From: Streptomyces sp. 7-21
GTDB lineage: Bacteria > Actinomycetota > Actinomycetes > Streptomycetales > Streptomycetaceae
Direction of reading: 5' to 3'
Length of the DNA stretch: 64,000 bases
NCBI RefSeq assembly: GCF_016741785.1
Contig: NZ_JAERRL010000007.1
Span: 186,001 to 250,000 of the forward strand
Position 1 is the first letter of the stretch. Each line of letters starts with the position of its first letter. Positions 36,025 to 45,005 of the stretch are shown here, piece by piece. Below the pieces are notes generated by a model that ran no database searches, was not told the origin of the DNA, and worked only from the letters and a program-made list of their open reading frames with translations. The position numbers and the translations under genes were made by a program.

Positions 36025-36585
36025 TCATCCCAGGCGCAGGCTCCAGTCGCCGCGTCCGCCGGCCAGGCTGACCACCGACAGCGGGTGGACCTCGGTACGC
36101 CAGTAGGAGTGGGGCGGTGCCTTGAGGGCGTACAGCATGGCGGCGCGGATCACGGAGGACTCGGCGACGGCGACGACGTGCCCGTCGCGGCCCACCGGCC
36201 GGGTGTCGAGCCAGCCGCCGATGCGGGAGACGAAGGCAACCAGGCTCTCGCCGCCGTGCGGGGCGGCGTGCGGGTCGGTCAGCCACACGTTGACGGCGGC
36301 GGGCTCGGCGGCGGTGACCTGGGCGAGCGTGAGCCCGTGCCAGCGGCCCATGTCGCAGTCGCGGAGCGCGACCTGGGTGAGCGGGGATAACCCGAGCACT
36401 TCCCCCGTCTGGCGGCTGCGCGGCGTGGGCGAGCAGTAGCGCAGGTCGGCCGCGGCCAGCGGCAGCAGGGCGGGGGCGGCGCGGCGCGCCTCCTCCCACC
36501 CGGCGGCGTCCAGCGGGCGGTCGTCGCCGAAACGGGTGTCCAGCAGCGGCGAGCTGCGGGCCGCGGCGATCAGCGTCACCAGCAT
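36025..36585 (-). CDS. Histidine-phosphatase-fold protein lacking the RHG catalytic motif
   Basis: A 186-residue protein from ATG 36585. The fold is recognisable: opening strand MLVTLIAAARSSPLLDTRF, DRPLDAAGWEEARRAAPAL, RYCSPTPRSRQTGEVLG, DCDMGRWHGLTLAQV, GGESLVAFVSRIGGWLD, and VVAVAESSVIRAAMLYALK. In active enzymes the first strand ends in Arg-His-Gly with the phosphoryl-accepting His, and a second His precedes the IRAA helix. Here they read Ala-Ala-Arg-Ser-Ser and Ala-Glu-Ser-Ser. Both catalytic His are missing, so it is likely a pseudo-phosphatase or binding protein. Role unknown; it faces away from DUF1918. Confidence 0.75.
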   Translation of the reverse strand: MLVTLIAAARSSPLLDTRFGDDRPLDAAGWEEARRAAPALLPLAAADLRYCSPTPRSRQTGEVLGLSPLTQVALRDCDMGRWHGLTLAQVTAAEPAAVNVWLTDPHAAPHGGESLVAFVSRIGGWLDTRPVGRDGHVVAVAESSVIRAAMLYALKAPPHSYWRTEVHPLSVVSLAGGRGDWSLRLG

Positions 36586-36634
36586 GGCGAGATGGTACGA
36601 GCGCTCGAACAGGCGCACCAGAAGCGAACAGCCC

Positions 36635-36640
36635 TAGACT
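36635..36640 (+). promoter_or_regulatory. -10 box TAGACT upstream of DUF1918 gene
   Basis: TAGACT, a good actinobacterial -10 hexamer, lies 43 bp before ATG 36683, leaving a short 5' leader that holds the GGGAGG ribosome site. Confidence 0.4.
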
Positions 36641-36682
36641 GGAACGTGACGTACCTCACACGGACGACGGGAGGTCACCCTG

Positions 36683-36892
36683 ATGCGAGCCAGCGTGGGC
36701 GACAGGCTGCTGACCCACGGCCGGACCGTGGGCCAGGAAGACCGCGAGTGCGAGATCGTCGAGGTGCTGGGGCAGCGGGGCGAGCCGCCGTTCCGGGTCC
36801 GCTTCGAGGACGGCCACGAGGCCGTGCTGTCCCCGGGGCCCGACTCGGTCGTCGAGCCGCAGCGGCCCGGCCGGGGCGGACGGGACCGCTGA
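36683..36892 (+). CDS. DUF1918 protein (69 aa)
   Basis: A 69-residue protein from ATG 36683 with GGGAGG upstream. The pattern MRASVGDRLLTHGRTVGQ, CEIVEVLGQRGEPPFRVRF and GHEAVLSPGPDSVV is the DUF1918 family: a small all-beta, SH3-like domain widespread in actinobacteria with unknown function. The tail is Pro/Arg/Gly-rich. Solitary gene; converges on the glycoside hydrolase gene with a 13-bp gap. Confidence 0.88.
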   Translation: MRASVGDRLLTHGRTVGQEDRECEIVEVLGQRGEPPFRVRFEDGHEAVLSPGPDSVVEPQRPGRGGRDR

Positions 36893-36905
36893 CGGCCCGC
36901 CCCTC

Positions 36906-38168
36906 TCAGCGCCGGCGCCCCCGGCCCCGGTCTGGCGCCGGCGTGCCGTAATGGTCGGCGACGACCCGGTCCATCGCGCCGATGGGGTCCTCGGCGACGT
37001 AGCGCGCCGAATAGAAGACGTGCCCCGCGACGAGCGGGTAGTCCTGGCAGAACGTCAGGTGCTCCGACAGCTCGGCGGGGTTCTGCCACGCCGCCGGCTG
37101 CTCCGGGTCGCCCGCCTTGTACAGCGCCTCGCCCACGTACAGGGCGACGTCCGTGCCCTCGGCGACTCCTGACCACCAGTCGACCAGGGTGGCGTAGTCG
37201 GCCGCCTCGAAGCCGATGTGCCAGTACAGCTGCGGGATGACGTAGTCGATCCAGGACTCCCTGACCCAGGTGCGCACGTCGGCGTACAGGTCGTCGTAGG
37301 TCTCCACGCCGCCCTGGGTGTCGGAGCCCTCCGGGTCGGTGGTGCTGTTGCGCCAGATGCCGAACGGGCTGACGCCGAAGGGCAGTCCGGGCTTGGCGGC
37401 GCGCACCCGGTCCCGCATCTCACGCACCAGCAGGTCGATGTTGTTGCGGCGCCAGCCGGCGCGGTCCTCGAAGCCGCCGCCGTACCGCTCCCAGGCCGCG
37501 TCGTCGTCGAAGGTCTCGCCCGCCACCGGGTACGGGTAGAAGTAGTCGTCCCAGTGCACGCCGTCGATGTCGTAACGCGTGACCGCGTCCATCATGGCGT
37601 CCTGCACGAAGGCCCTCACCTCCGGCAGCCCCGGGTTGTAGTACAGCGCCCCGCCGTAGGGCACGACCCAGTCCGGGTTCAGCCGGGCCGGGTGCTCCGG
37701 CGCCAGGCGCGAGAGATCGTCGTGCTGGGCGACCCGGTAGGGGTTGAACCAGGCGTGCAGCTCCAGCCCCCGCGCGTGCGCCTCACGGACGGCGAAGCCC
37801 AGCGGGTCCCAGCCCGGGTCCCGGCCCTGCTCACCGGTCAGCCAGTGCGACCACGGCTCGAACCGGGACGGCCACAGCGCGTCGGCCGTGGGGCGGACCT
37901 GGAGGAAGACGGTGTTCAGGCGCCGCTCGACCGCGGTGTCCAGCAGCCCGGTGAGCGCCGCTCGCGCCTGGTCCGGCGTCAGGTCCTGGCGCCGGGGCCA
38001 GTCGATGTTGGCCACCGTGGCGATCCACATGCCCCGCATCTCGCGCGGCGCGGGGCCGTCCCGCCGGGCGCCGGGCTGGGCCGCCGCGGACGCGTTGAGC
38101 GTCAGCAGCCCGGTGATGGCTCCGGCGGCCGCGAGCGCGACTCCCCTGCGGGTGAGCTGTGGTGCCAT
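36906..38168 (-). CDS. Secreted glycosyl-hydrolase-like protein (GHL10 / DUF187, YngK-type)
   Basis: A 420-residue exported protein from ATG 38168 (AGGGGG site). The signal region TRRGVALAAAGAITGLLTLNA followed by SAAAQP has a twin-arginine and a hydrophobic core, so Tat export is possible; tatA and tatC are in this window. The catalytic-barrel part shows REMRGMWIATVANIDWP, LNTVFLQVRPTADALWPS, GLELHAWFNPYRV, YDIDGVHWDDYFYPYP, GVSPFGIWRN and YVIPQLYWHIGF, the signature blocks of GHL10 (formerly DUF187). Family members act on cell-wall or extracellular glycans. Acidic residues in DGVHWDDYF are likely catalytic. Substrate not established. Confidence 0.9.
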   Translation of the reverse strand: MAPQLTRRGVALAAAGAITGLLTLNASAAAQPGARRDGPAPREMRGMWIATVANIDWPRRQDLTPDQARAALTGLLDTAVERRLNTVFLQVRPTADALWPSRFEPWSHWLTGEQGRDPGWDPLGFAVREAHARGLELHAWFNPYRVAQHDDLSRLAPEHPARLNPDWVVPYGGALYYNPGLPEVRAFVQDAMMDAVTRYDIDGVHWDDYFYPYPVAGETFDDDAAWERYGGGFEDRAGWRRNNIDLLVREMRDRVRAAKPGLPFGVSPFGIWRNSTTDPEGSDTQGGVETYDDLYADVRTWVRESWIDYVIPQLYWHIGFEAADYATLVDWWSGVAEGTDVALYVGEALYKAGDPEQPAAWQNPAELSEHLTFCQDYPLVAGHVFYSARYVAEDPIGAMDRVVADHYGTPAPDRGRGRRR

Positions 38169-38377
38169 GGATAAGTGCCCCCTGTCACGACTGGTCGTCC
38201 CGTCCTGCCCCGGACGGCCCGGCCGGCACGCGCCCGCGGCCGCCCTCTGGCGGCCTAGCGCGCCCCGGCGCTGGCAGCGCGCGGCGGGTCCGGCCGCCCG
38301 CGCGTCCCGCCCGGCTGGCACGAAAGGGTAACGTCTTGCGGGCCGAGCCGATCCGAACGAGCAGCGAAGGGGCAGCA

Positions 38378-39238
38378 GTGGCCGACATCGAACGCGTCGG
38401 AGTGGTGGGCAGTGGCCAGATGGGCGCCGGGATCGCGGAGGTGTGCGCCCGGGCAGGGCTCGCGGTCCACGTCGCCGAGACCACCGGGGAAGCGCTGGAA
38501 CTGGGCAGGACCCGCATCGTGTCCTCGCTCGGCAAGGCGGTGGAACGCGGCAAGCTCAGCGCTGAGGAGCGGGACGCGGCGCTGGACCGGCTGACGTTCA
38601 CCACGGACCTGGGTGAGTTCGCCGACCGCGACCTGGTCATCGAGGCGGTCGTGGAGAACGAGCAGGTCAAAACGGAGATCTTCCAGGTCCTCGACCAGGT
38701 GGTGACCCGCCCGGACGCGATCCTGGCCTCCAACACCTCGTCCATCCCGCTGGTGAACCTCGCGGTGGCCACCTCGCGGCCCGGGCAGGTGCTCGGCATC
38801 CACTTCTTCAACCCGGCGCAGGTGCAGCGCCTGGTGGAGCTGATCCCGGCGCTGACGACGGACGCGGAGACCATCCGGCGCGCCGAGGCGCTGGTGACCG
38901 AGGTCCTGGGCAAGCACGCCATCCGCGCCCAGGACCGCTCGGGCTTCGTCGTGAACGCCCTGCTCATCCCGTACCTGCTGTCGGCGGTGCGGATGTTCGA
39001 GTCGGGGGCGGCGAGCCGGGAGGACATCGACAGCGGCATGGAGCTGGGCTGCGCGCACCCGATGGGCCCGCTGAAGCTGGCGGACCTGATCGGCCTGGAC
39101 ACGGTCGCGTCCGTGGCCGACTCGATGTACCAGGAGTATCGCGAGCCGCAGTACTCCGCTCCCCCGCTGCTGCGCCGGATGGTCGCCGCCGGCCGGCTGG
39201 GGCGGAAGACAGGAGCGGGCTTCTACTCCTACGGGTGA
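38378..39238 (+). CDS. 3-hydroxybutyryl-CoA dehydrogenase
   Basis: A 286-residue short-type 3-hydroxyacyl-CoA dehydrogenase from GTG 38378 (AAGGGG site). N-terminal Rossmann loop VGVVGSGQMGAGIAEVCARAG, DLVIEAVVENEQVKTEIF with the conserved Glu, SNTSSIP, catalytic GIHFFNPAQVQRLVELI (His), and the C-terminal helical domain DRSGFVVNALLIPYLLSAVRM, HPMGPLKLADLIGLDT. It interconverts acetoacetyl-CoA and 3-hydroxybutyryl-CoA with NAD(P), in butyryl-CoA/ethylmalonyl-CoA or PHB metabolism. It stands alone here, converging with ku. Commonly named hbd or fadB2; I leave the symbol open. Confidence 0.92.
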   Translation: MADIERVGVVGSGQMGAGIAEVCARAGLAVHVAETTGEALELGRTRIVSSLGKAVERGKLSAEERDAALDRLTFTTDLGEFADRDLVIEAVVENEQVKTEIFQVLDQVVTRPDAILASNTSSIPLVNLAVATSRPGQVLGIHFFNPAQVQRLVELIPALTTDAETIRRAEALVTEVLGKHAIRAQDRSGFVVNALLIPYLLSAVRMFESGAASREDIDSGMELGCAHPMGPLKLADLIGLDTVASVADSMYQEYREPQYSAPPLLRRMVAAGRLGRKTGAGFYSYG

Positions 39239-39250
39239 GTGCCGGGCGGG

Positions 39251-40306
39251 TCAGGAGGCGCGCTTGCGCGGCGCGGCCTTCTTGCCCGCCTTCTTGGCGG
39301 CCTTCTTGGCGGTGTTCCCGGCCGTCTTCCGGCCGGTGCTCTTCTCCGCCGGCGCGGCGCCCTTCTTCTGCGCCGCGCCGCTCCTGGAGGCGGTCTTCTT
39401 CGCGGCGGACTTCTTCGCGGACTTCCTGCCGGGGGTCTTCTTCCCGCCACCGGGACGGGTCAGCGGCGCGACGGTGGCTCCGCCGCCGTCCTCGCCCTCG
39501 TCCTCGCCCCCGTCCTCCTCGCCGCGGGCCCGGCGGGCGCTGCGGACACTGTCCTCCAGGGCGGACATCAGGTCGATCACCTTGCCGCCGGTGGGCACCG
39601 GCTCGCCGGGGCGCTCGGGGGCGGCGCCGGCGAGCTTGGCGCTGACGAGTTCCTCGACGGCGCCCCGGTACTCGTCACGCAGCGAGCCGAGGTCCACGGA
39701 GCCGAGCGTGTCCATCAGGGTGTCGGCCAGGTCGAGCTCGGCCTCCCTGATGGTCACCTGCTCCGCCGGCACCAGGCCCGTCGCGGGCCGCACCTCGTCC
39801 GGCCAGAGCAGGGTGTGCATGCCCAGCACGTCCTCGCCGTCGCCGAGGGCGCGCACCATGGCCAGGGTCTCGCGCCCGCGCATGGCGAGCTTGGCGACCG
39901 CGGCCCGCTCCGCGCGCCGCAGCGCCTCGCGGAGCAGGGCGTAGGGTTTGACGGCCCCGGGGTCGGGCGTGAGGTAGTAGGAGCGGTCGAGCTGGTAGGG
40001 GTCGATCGAGCCGAGGGGGACGAAGCCGAGGATGTCGACAGTGCGGGCGGTGGGCAGCGGCAGGGCGGCCAGGTCCTCGTCGGTGAGCTGGACCAGCGAG
40101 CCGTCCGCCGTCTGGTACGCCTTGCCGATCTCCTCAGGGGGCACCTCTTCGCCGTCGAGTTCGCACACCTTCCGGTAGCGGATCCGCCCCTGGTCGCGGG
40201 TGTGGACCTGGCGGAACGAGACGCTGTGGCTCTCGGTGGCACTCACCACGCCGACCGGGATGTGCACCAGACCGAACGATATGGAGCCCTTCCAGACAGT
40301 ACGCAT
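39251..40306 (-). CDS. ku: Ku, DNA double-strand-break end-binding protein (NHEJ)
   Basis: A 351-residue bacterial Ku. The core (1 to about 260) starts MRTVWKGSISFGLVHIPVGV and includes RIRYRKVCELDGEEVPPEEI, GSIDPYQLDRSYYLTPD and GMHTLLWPDEVR, forming the DNA-encircling homodimer ring. From about 295 a Lys/Ala/Arg-rich tail (TPGRKSAKKSAAKKTAS, TAKKAAKKAGKKAAPRKRAS) resembles histone H1; such tails promote threading and DNA-end binding in mycobacterial and streptomycete Ku. It is divergent from the LigD polymerase-domain gene with only 23-38 bp between starts; they act in the same repair pathway. Confidence 0.96.
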   Translation of the reverse strand: MRTVWKGSISFGLVHIPVGVVSATESHSVSFRQVHTRDQGRIRYRKVCELDGEEVPPEEIGKAYQTADGSLVQLTDEDLAALPLPTARTVDILGFVPLGSIDPYQLDRSYYLTPDPGAVKPYALLREALRRAERAAVAKLAMRGRETLAMVRALGDGEDVLGMHTLLWPDEVRPATGLVPAEQVTIREAELDLADTLMDTLGSVDLGSLRDEYRGAVEELVSAKLAGAAPERPGEPVPTGGKVIDLMSALEDSVRSARRARGEEDGGEDEGEDGGGATVAPLTRPGGGKKTPGRKSAKKSAAKKTASRSGAAQKKGAAPAEKSTGRKTAGNTAKKAAKKAGKKAAPRKRAS

Positions 40307-40344
40307 CGGTTGCCCCTTTTTTCCCTGATGTGCAGTCTCAGGGT
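40307..40344. promoter_or_regulatory. Very short divergent promoter region, ku / LigD-polymerase
   Basis: 23 bp separate ku ATG 40306 from GTG 40330, or 38 bp from ATG 40345. It holds a ribosome site for ku (AGGGG on the minus strand, within a run of six A/T pairs). There is no room for two separate promoters, so each must overlap the other gene's 5' end. Confidence 0.5.
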
Positions 40345-41226
40345 ATGCCGGTCGTGGAGGTCGAGGGGCGCCGCCTGTCGCTGTCGCGCCTGGAGAAGGT
40401 GCTGTACCCGGACGGCACGGCCAAGGGGGAGCTGCTGCACTACTACGCGCTGGCCGGGCCCGCGCTGCTCCCCCACCTCGCGGACCGGGCCGTGAGCTTC
40501 CTGCGGTACCCGGACGGGCCGGAGGGCGAGACGTTTTTCATGAAGAATCCCCCGCCCGGCACCCCCGACTGGGTGGAGATCGCGGAGATCCCCCGCGCCG
40601 AGGGCGGAGCGCGGCGGCAGGTGGTGCTGCGGGACATGCCCTCGCTGATGTGGGCGGCCAACCTGGTGGTGGAGTTCCACACCTACCAGTGGCCGGCCGC
40701 CCGCCCGGGGATCGCCGACCGGCTCGTCTTCGACCTCGACCCGGGCGCCCCGGCGGCGCTCGCCGAGTGCTGCCTGGTGGCACGGTGGCTGCGCGAACGG
40801 CTGGCCGCGGACGGCATCGCGGCCTACCCGAAGACGTCCGGCTCCAAGGGCCTGCACCTGCTCAGTCCCATCGAGCCCGCCCCGTCGTCCCGGGTCCGCG
40901 GCTACGCCCGGGAGCTGGCGGGCGAGGCCAGCGCCGCCTTCCCCGACCTGGCCATCACCGCCATGGCCAGGCACCTGCGGCCGGGCAAGGTGTTCATCGA
41001 CCACAGCCAGAACGCCGCCGCGAAGACCACGGCCGCGCCCTACACCGCGCGGGCACGCCGCTCCCCCACCGTCTCCGCGCCCGTGACCTGGGAGGAGGTC
41101 GAGGAGGCGGAGCACGGCGGCAAGCTGGTCGTGACCATCGCGGACGTGCCGGGGCGGCTGGCCGCCCACGGCGACCTGATGGCGCCGCTCACCGACCCCC
41201 AGTCCGCCCGCCCGCTGCCCGGCTGA
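40330..41226 (+). CDS. LigD-type polymerase/primase domain, stand-alone (NHEJ)
   Basis: 298 residues from GTG 40330, or 293 from ATG 40345, which fits the usual family start better (MPVVEVEGRRLSLSRLEKVL). It is an archaeo-eukaryotic primase-type NHEJ polymerase. The metal-binding pair DLDPG (Asp130 and Asp132 by the ATG count), TSGSKGLHL with the catalytic His, and VFIDHSQN (third Asp219) are intact. It adds ribonucleotides or fills gaps at breaks held by Ku. No ligase or phosphoesterase domain is attached, so LigD functions are split in this organism; a ligase must lie outside the window. Divergent partner of ku. Confidence 0.92.
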   Translation: MQSQGMPVVEVEGRRLSLSRLEKVLYPDGTAKGELLHYYALAGPALLPHLADRAVSFLRYPDGPEGETFFMKNPPPGTPDWVEIAEIPRAEGGARRQVVLRDMPSLMWAANLVVEFHTYQWPAARPGIADRLVFDLDPGAPAALAECCLVARWLRERLAADGIAAYPKTSGSKGLHLLSPIEPAPSSRVRGYARELAGEASAAFPDLAITAMARHLRPGKVFIDHSQNAAAKTTAAPYTARARRSPTVSAPVTWEEVEEAEHGGKLVVTIADVPGRLAAHGDLMAPLTDPQSARPLPG

Positions 41227-41250
41227 GGGCCCCGGCCGCTGCCGGGGCCC
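41227..41250. terminator. Bidirectional terminator between LigD-polymerase gene and pheT
   Basis: Perfect 10-bp stem GGGCCCCGGC (41227-41236), loop CGCT, GCCGGGGCCC (41241-41250), starting at the base after one stop codon and 8 bp from the other. Confidence 0.75.
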
Positions 41251-41258
41251 CGATGCCG

Positions 41259-43784
41259 TCAGGCGCCGCGGAGCACGGCGCCGGTGCGCTCGGCCGCGGC
41301 GGCCACCGCGGCCTCGCGGGCGGCGGTGGCGTCCTCCGCCGTGAGCGTCCGGTCGCCGGCGCGGAACCGCAGGGTGTACGCCAGCGACTTCTTGCCCTCG
41401 CCGAGCTGCTCGCCCGAGAAGACGTCGAACAGCCGCAGCGACTCCAGCAGGTCCCCGGCGCCGGCGGCCAGCGCCTCGGTCACCTCGCTGGCCGGCACGG
41501 ACTCGTCCACCACCAGCGCCACGTCCTGCGTGGCCACCGGGAACGACGAGATCCGCGGCGCGGTCACCGCGCCCTGGCCCGCCCGGGCCAGGGCATCGAG
41601 GTCGGCCTCCATCGCGCAGGTCCGCGGCGGCAGCCCCAGCATCTTCAGCACCCGGGGGTGCAGCTCGCCCGCGTGCCCGACCAGCACCCGCTCGCCGCCC
41701 TCGCGCACAAACAGCGCGGCGCAGCGGCCCGGGTGCCACGGCGCGTACCTGGCCTGCTCGATGATCAGTTCCGCCCCGGCCTCGCGGGCGACCAGGCGCG
41801 CGGCCTCGATCGCGTCGGCCCACCCGGCCGGGCGGCCCTTGCCCCACCAGCCGTCCAGCTCGCGGGCGCCCGCGAGCACGACCGCCACGTGGCGCGGCTG
41901 GCGCGGCAGGGCGGCGTCGAGGGCGGCGAGTTCCTGCTCGGAGGGGCGGCCGGTCACGGGCAGCCGCGGCGGCGTGGCCTCCTCGCCGGTGGGCAGGAAG
42001 ACCAGGCCCGTCTCGAACAGCGCCAGATCGTGGCTGCCGCGGCTGTCGTTGCGGCGCAGCGCCTCCAGCAGTCCCGGCAGCAGCGTCGTGCGCAGCGACG
42101 GCTCCTCGGCCGACAGCGGGTTGACCAGCCGGACCGTGCGGCGGCGCGGGTCCTCGGCAGGCAGGCCGAAGGCGTCGAACACGGCGTCGCCCACGAACGG
42201 GTAGTTCAGCGCCTCCACGTACCCGGCGCCGGCCAGCGCCCGGCCGGTCCGGCGGCGCAGCCGCTGCCGCGGCGTCAGCCCGCGCCCGGCGGGCAGCCGG
42301 GGCAGGGTGGAGGGCAGCGCGTCGTAGCCCTCCAGCCGGATGACCTCCTCGGCCAGGTCGTTCGGGTCGCGCAGATCGGGCCGCCAGCTCGGCACCGTCA
42401 CGACCAGCTCGTCCGTGCCGGACACGTCGCAGCCGATCTCCTGGAGGCGGCGCACGACGGTCTCCCGGCCGTAGGTCACGCCCGCCACGCGGTCGGGGTG
42501 GTCGGCGGCCAGGGTGACCGTCCGGGGCGGGGACTCGGCCGCCACCTCGGTGACGCCCGGCTCCGCCGTGCCGCCCGCCAGCAGCACCAGCAGGTCGGCG
42601 GCCCGCTGCGCCGCCGCGGCGGCGGCCTGCGGGTCCACGCCCCGCTCGAAGCGGCGGGACGCCTCGGAGCTGAGCTTGTGGCGGCGGGAGGTGCGGGCGA
42701 TGGCGACCGGGTCGAAGTGCGCGGCCTCCAGCACGATCTCGGTGGTGCCGCGGGCCGGGCCGACCACGGACTCCTCGACGCCCTCGGTGATCTCGGTGCC
42801 GGTGCCGCCCATCACGCCGGCGAGCCCGATGGGCCCGGTGCTGTCGGCGATCACCAGGTCCTCGGGGTCGAGCGCCCGGTCCACGCCGTCCAGCGTCACC
42901 AGCCGCTCCCCCGGCTTCGCGCGGCGCACCACGATCCCGCCCGCGACCCGGGCGCGGTCGTAGGCGTGCAGCGGCTGGCCGATCTCGAGCATCACGTAGT
43001 TGGTGACGTCGACGGCCAGCGAGATGGGGCGCATGCCCGCCTTCTGGAGGCGGCGCTGGAGCCAGATCGGCGACCGCGCCTCCGGCCGCACGCCGGTGAC
43101 GGTCCGGGCCGTGAAGCGGTCGCAGGCGGCACGGTCCTCGACGGTGACCGGGTAGCCCTCGCCGTTCGGCTCGGGCACGTCCAGCAGCGCCGGGTCGCGC
43201 AGCGGCAGGCCGAAGGCGGTGGCCGTCTCGCGGGCGACGCCCCGCATCGACAGGCAGTAGCCGCGGTCGGGGTTGACGGCGATGTCGAGGACCTCGTCGA
43301 CGAGTTCGAGCAGCTCGATGGCGTCGGTGCCCGCCTCGTGCTCCGGGGGCAGCACCAGGATGCCGTCGTGGTCGTCGCCCATGCCCAGCTCCCGGGGCGA
43401 GCAGATCATGCCCTCGGAGACGTGGCCGTAGGTCTTCCGGGCGGTGATCCGGAAGTCACCGGGGAGCACGCCGCCGGGCAGGACCACCACGACCTTGTCG
43501 CCGACGCGGAAGTTCGTGGCGCCGCAGATGATGTTCTGCGGCTCGCCCGTGCCGTTGGCGGTGCCGACGTTGACCTGGCAGTACCGGATCGGCTTCTTGA
43601 AGCCGGTCAGCTCCTCGATGGCCAGGACCTCGCCGACGACCAGCGGGCCCTTCAGGTCGGCACCGAGCTGGTCGACGGTCTCGACCTCCAGGCCCGCGGA
43701 GATCAGCCGCGCCGCCACGTCGCGGCCGGTGACCTCGGCGGGAAGGTCCACGTACTCCCTCAGCCAGGACATCGGGACGCGCAT
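41259..43784 (-). CDS. pheT: Phenylalanine-tRNA ligase beta subunit
   Basis: An 841-residue subunit of the alpha2-beta2 synthetase. In order: an EMAP/tRNA-binding domain (about 40-150, [35 protein letters not shown]), B3/B4 editing domains (about 210-390, [35 protein letters not shown]), B5 (about 400-475), the inactive catalytic-like core (about 480-720), and the C-terminal anticodon-binding ferredoxin-like domain (about 745-840, [20 protein letters not shown]). Length is standard. ATG 43784 overlaps the pheS stop by one base (TGATG), so synthesis is coupled. Confidence 0.97.
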   Translation of the reverse strand: MRVPMSWLREYVDLPAEVTGRDVAARLISAGLEVETVDQLGADLKGPLVVGEVLAIEELTGFKKPIRYCQVNVGTANGTGEPQNIICGATNFRVGDKVVVVLPGGVLPGDFRITARKTYGHVSEGMICSPRELGMGDDHDGILVLPPEHEAGTDAIELLELVDEVLDIAVNPDRGYCLSMRGVARETATAFGLPLRDPALLDVPEPNGEGYPVTVEDRAACDRFTARTVTGVRPEARSPIWLQRRLQKAGMRPISLAVDVTNYVMLEIGQPLHAYDRARVAGGIVVRRAKPGERLVTLDGVDRALDPEDLVIADSTGPIGLAGVMGGTGTEITEGVEESVVGPARGTTEIVLEAAHFDPVAIARTSRRHKLSSEASRRFERGVDPQAAAAAAQRAADLLVLLAGGTAEPGVTEVAAESPPRTVTLAADHPDRVAGVTYGRETVVRRLQEIGCDVSGTDELVVTVPSWRPDLRDPNDLAEEVIRLEGYDALPSTLPRLPAGRGLTPRQRLRRRTGRALAGAGYVEALNYPFVGDAVFDAFGLPAEDPRRRTVRLVNPLSAEEPSLRTTLLPGLLEALRRNDSRGSHDLALFETGLVFLPTGEEATPPRLPVTGRPSEQELAALDAALPRQPRHVAVVLAGARELDGWWGKGRPAGWADAIEAARLVAREAGAELIIEQARYAPWHPGRCAALFVREGGERVLVGHAGELHPRVLKMLGLPPRTCAMEADLDALARAGQGAVTAPRISSFPVATQDVALVVDESVPASEVTEALAAGAGDLLESLRLFDVFSGEQLGEGKKSLAYTLRFRAGDRTLTAEDATAAREAAVAAAAERTGAVLRGA

Positions 43785-44908
43785 CAGATCTCCATTCCGA
43801 AGGGCCGGGTGAACCGCACGTCAGCCTCGATCATGTCGCGCATGTCGTCGACGTTGTGCCGGAACATCAGCATCCGCTCGATGCCGAAGCCGAAGGCGAA
43901 GCCGCTGTACCGCTTCGGGTCGATACCGGCGGCGACCAGCACCCGGGGGTTGACGACGCCGCAGCCGCCCAGCTCGATCCAGCCCTCGCTGGAGCAGGTG
44001 CGGCAGGGCCGGTCGGGGTTGCCGACGGACTCACCGCGGCACTTGTAGCAGAGCATGTCCATCTCGGCGGACGGCTCGGTGAAGGGGAAGTGGTCCGGGC
44101 GCAGCCGGGTGCGCAGGCCCTCACCGAAGAGCGAGGTGACCATGTGGTCGAGCGTGCCCTTCAGATCGGCCATGGTCAGGCCCTCGTCCACCGCCAGCAG
44201 CTCGACCTGCGTGAAGACCGGGGTGTGCGTGGCGTCCAGCTCGTCGGTGCGGTACACGCGGCCGGGGCAGATGACGTAGATGGGCGGCTCGCGGTCCAGC
44301 ATCGAGCGGATCTGCACCGGCGAGGTGTGGGTGCGCAGCACGACGCCGGACTCCTCCGCCTCGCCCTTGGGCCCGGCGACGAAGAAGGTGTCGCTGGCGG
44401 TCCGCGCCGGGTGGTCGGGGGCCATGTTGAGGGCGTCGAAGTTGAACCACTCGGCCTCGACCTCGGGGCCCTCGGCCACCTCGTAGCCCATGGCCGTGAA
44501 GATGTCCTCGATGCGCTCGGAGAGCGTGGTCAGCGGGTGGCGGGCGCCGGGCGTCACGCGGTCGTACGGCAGCGTGACGTCCACCGTCTCCTCGGCCAGC
44601 ATCCGCTCCTCGCGCTCCGCCTCCAGCTCCTCCTGGCGGGCACGCAGTGCCTTGGCCACGGCGCCCCTGGCCTGGCCGACCCGCTTGCCCGCCTCGGCGC
44701 GGGCGTGGGGCGGGAGGGCGCCGATCTCGCGGTTGGCCAGGGCGAGCGGCGAGCGGTCGCCGGCGTGGGCCGTCCTGGCCTCGCGCAGCGCGTCCAGGTC
44801 CTGGGCGGCGGCGATGGCCGCGAGCGCGGCGTCGCGCGCCCGGTCGACCTCTTCCGGTTTCAGTGCCTCGACCTCGACAGGGTCGTACGACTTGTTGGGT
44901 GCCGACAT
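43784..44908 (-). CDS. pheS: Phenylalanine-tRNA ligase alpha subunit
   Basis: A 374-residue class II aminoacyl-tRNA synthetase subunit that carries the active site. N-terminal coiled-coil (about 20-110, tRNA binding), then motif 1 around [28 protein letters not shown], motif 2 [12 protein letters not shown] and [19 protein letters not shown], and motif 3 [18 protein letters not shown] near the end. CYKCRGE and [18 protein letters not shown] hold a four-Cys cluster common in actinobacterial PheS. It charges tRNA-Phe. A -10 box TAGACT lies upstream (44979-44984), so pheST has its own promoter apart from the histidine kinase gene. I saw no T-box leader. Confidence 0.97.
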   Translation of the reverse strand: MSAPNKSYDPVEVEALKPEEVDRARDAALAAIAAAQDLDALREARTAHAGDRSPLALANREIGALPPHARAEAGKRVGQARGAVAKALRARQEELEAEREERMLAEETVDVTLPYDRVTPGARHPLTTLSERIEDIFTAMGYEVAEGPEVEAEWFNFDALNMAPDHPARTASDTFFVAGPKGEAEESGVVLRTHTSPVQIRSMLDREPPIYVICPGRVYRTDELDATHTPVFTQVELLAVDEGLTMADLKGTLDHMVTSLFGEGLRTRLRPDHFPFTEPSAEMDMLCYKCRGESVGNPDRPCRTCSSEGWIELGGCGVVNPRVLVAAGIDPKRYSGFAFGFGIERMLMFRHNVDDMRDMIEADVRFTRPFGMEI

Positions 44909-44978
44909 CTCTTCCCGTGTTTCCGTGTTGGCTTGCGGCTTCGGCCGCGCGCCCCGTGGCGTGGCCCGCCAGGGGTCG

Positions 44979-44984
44979 AGTCTA
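44979..44984 (-). promoter_or_regulatory. -10 box TAGACT upstream of pheS
   Basis: On the minus strand TAGACT, about 71 bp before the pheS ATG (44908) and after the histidine kinase stop (45006), consistent with a separate pheST promoter. Confidence 0.45.
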
Positions 44985-45005
44985 CGGGGGGCGCCCGCGG
45001 GGACT

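Noticed and set aside
40650..44048. Very long plus-strand open frame (over 1100 codons) opposite pheT/pheS
   Set aside because: Antisense shadow of real genes: high GC removes stops. Composition is Gly/Arg/Ala-rich with no domain and no ribosome site.
44909..45005. T-box or Phe-leader attenuator before pheS
   Set aside because: The spacer is under 100 bp with no Phe-codon run and no T-box sequence; a plain -10 box is present instead.
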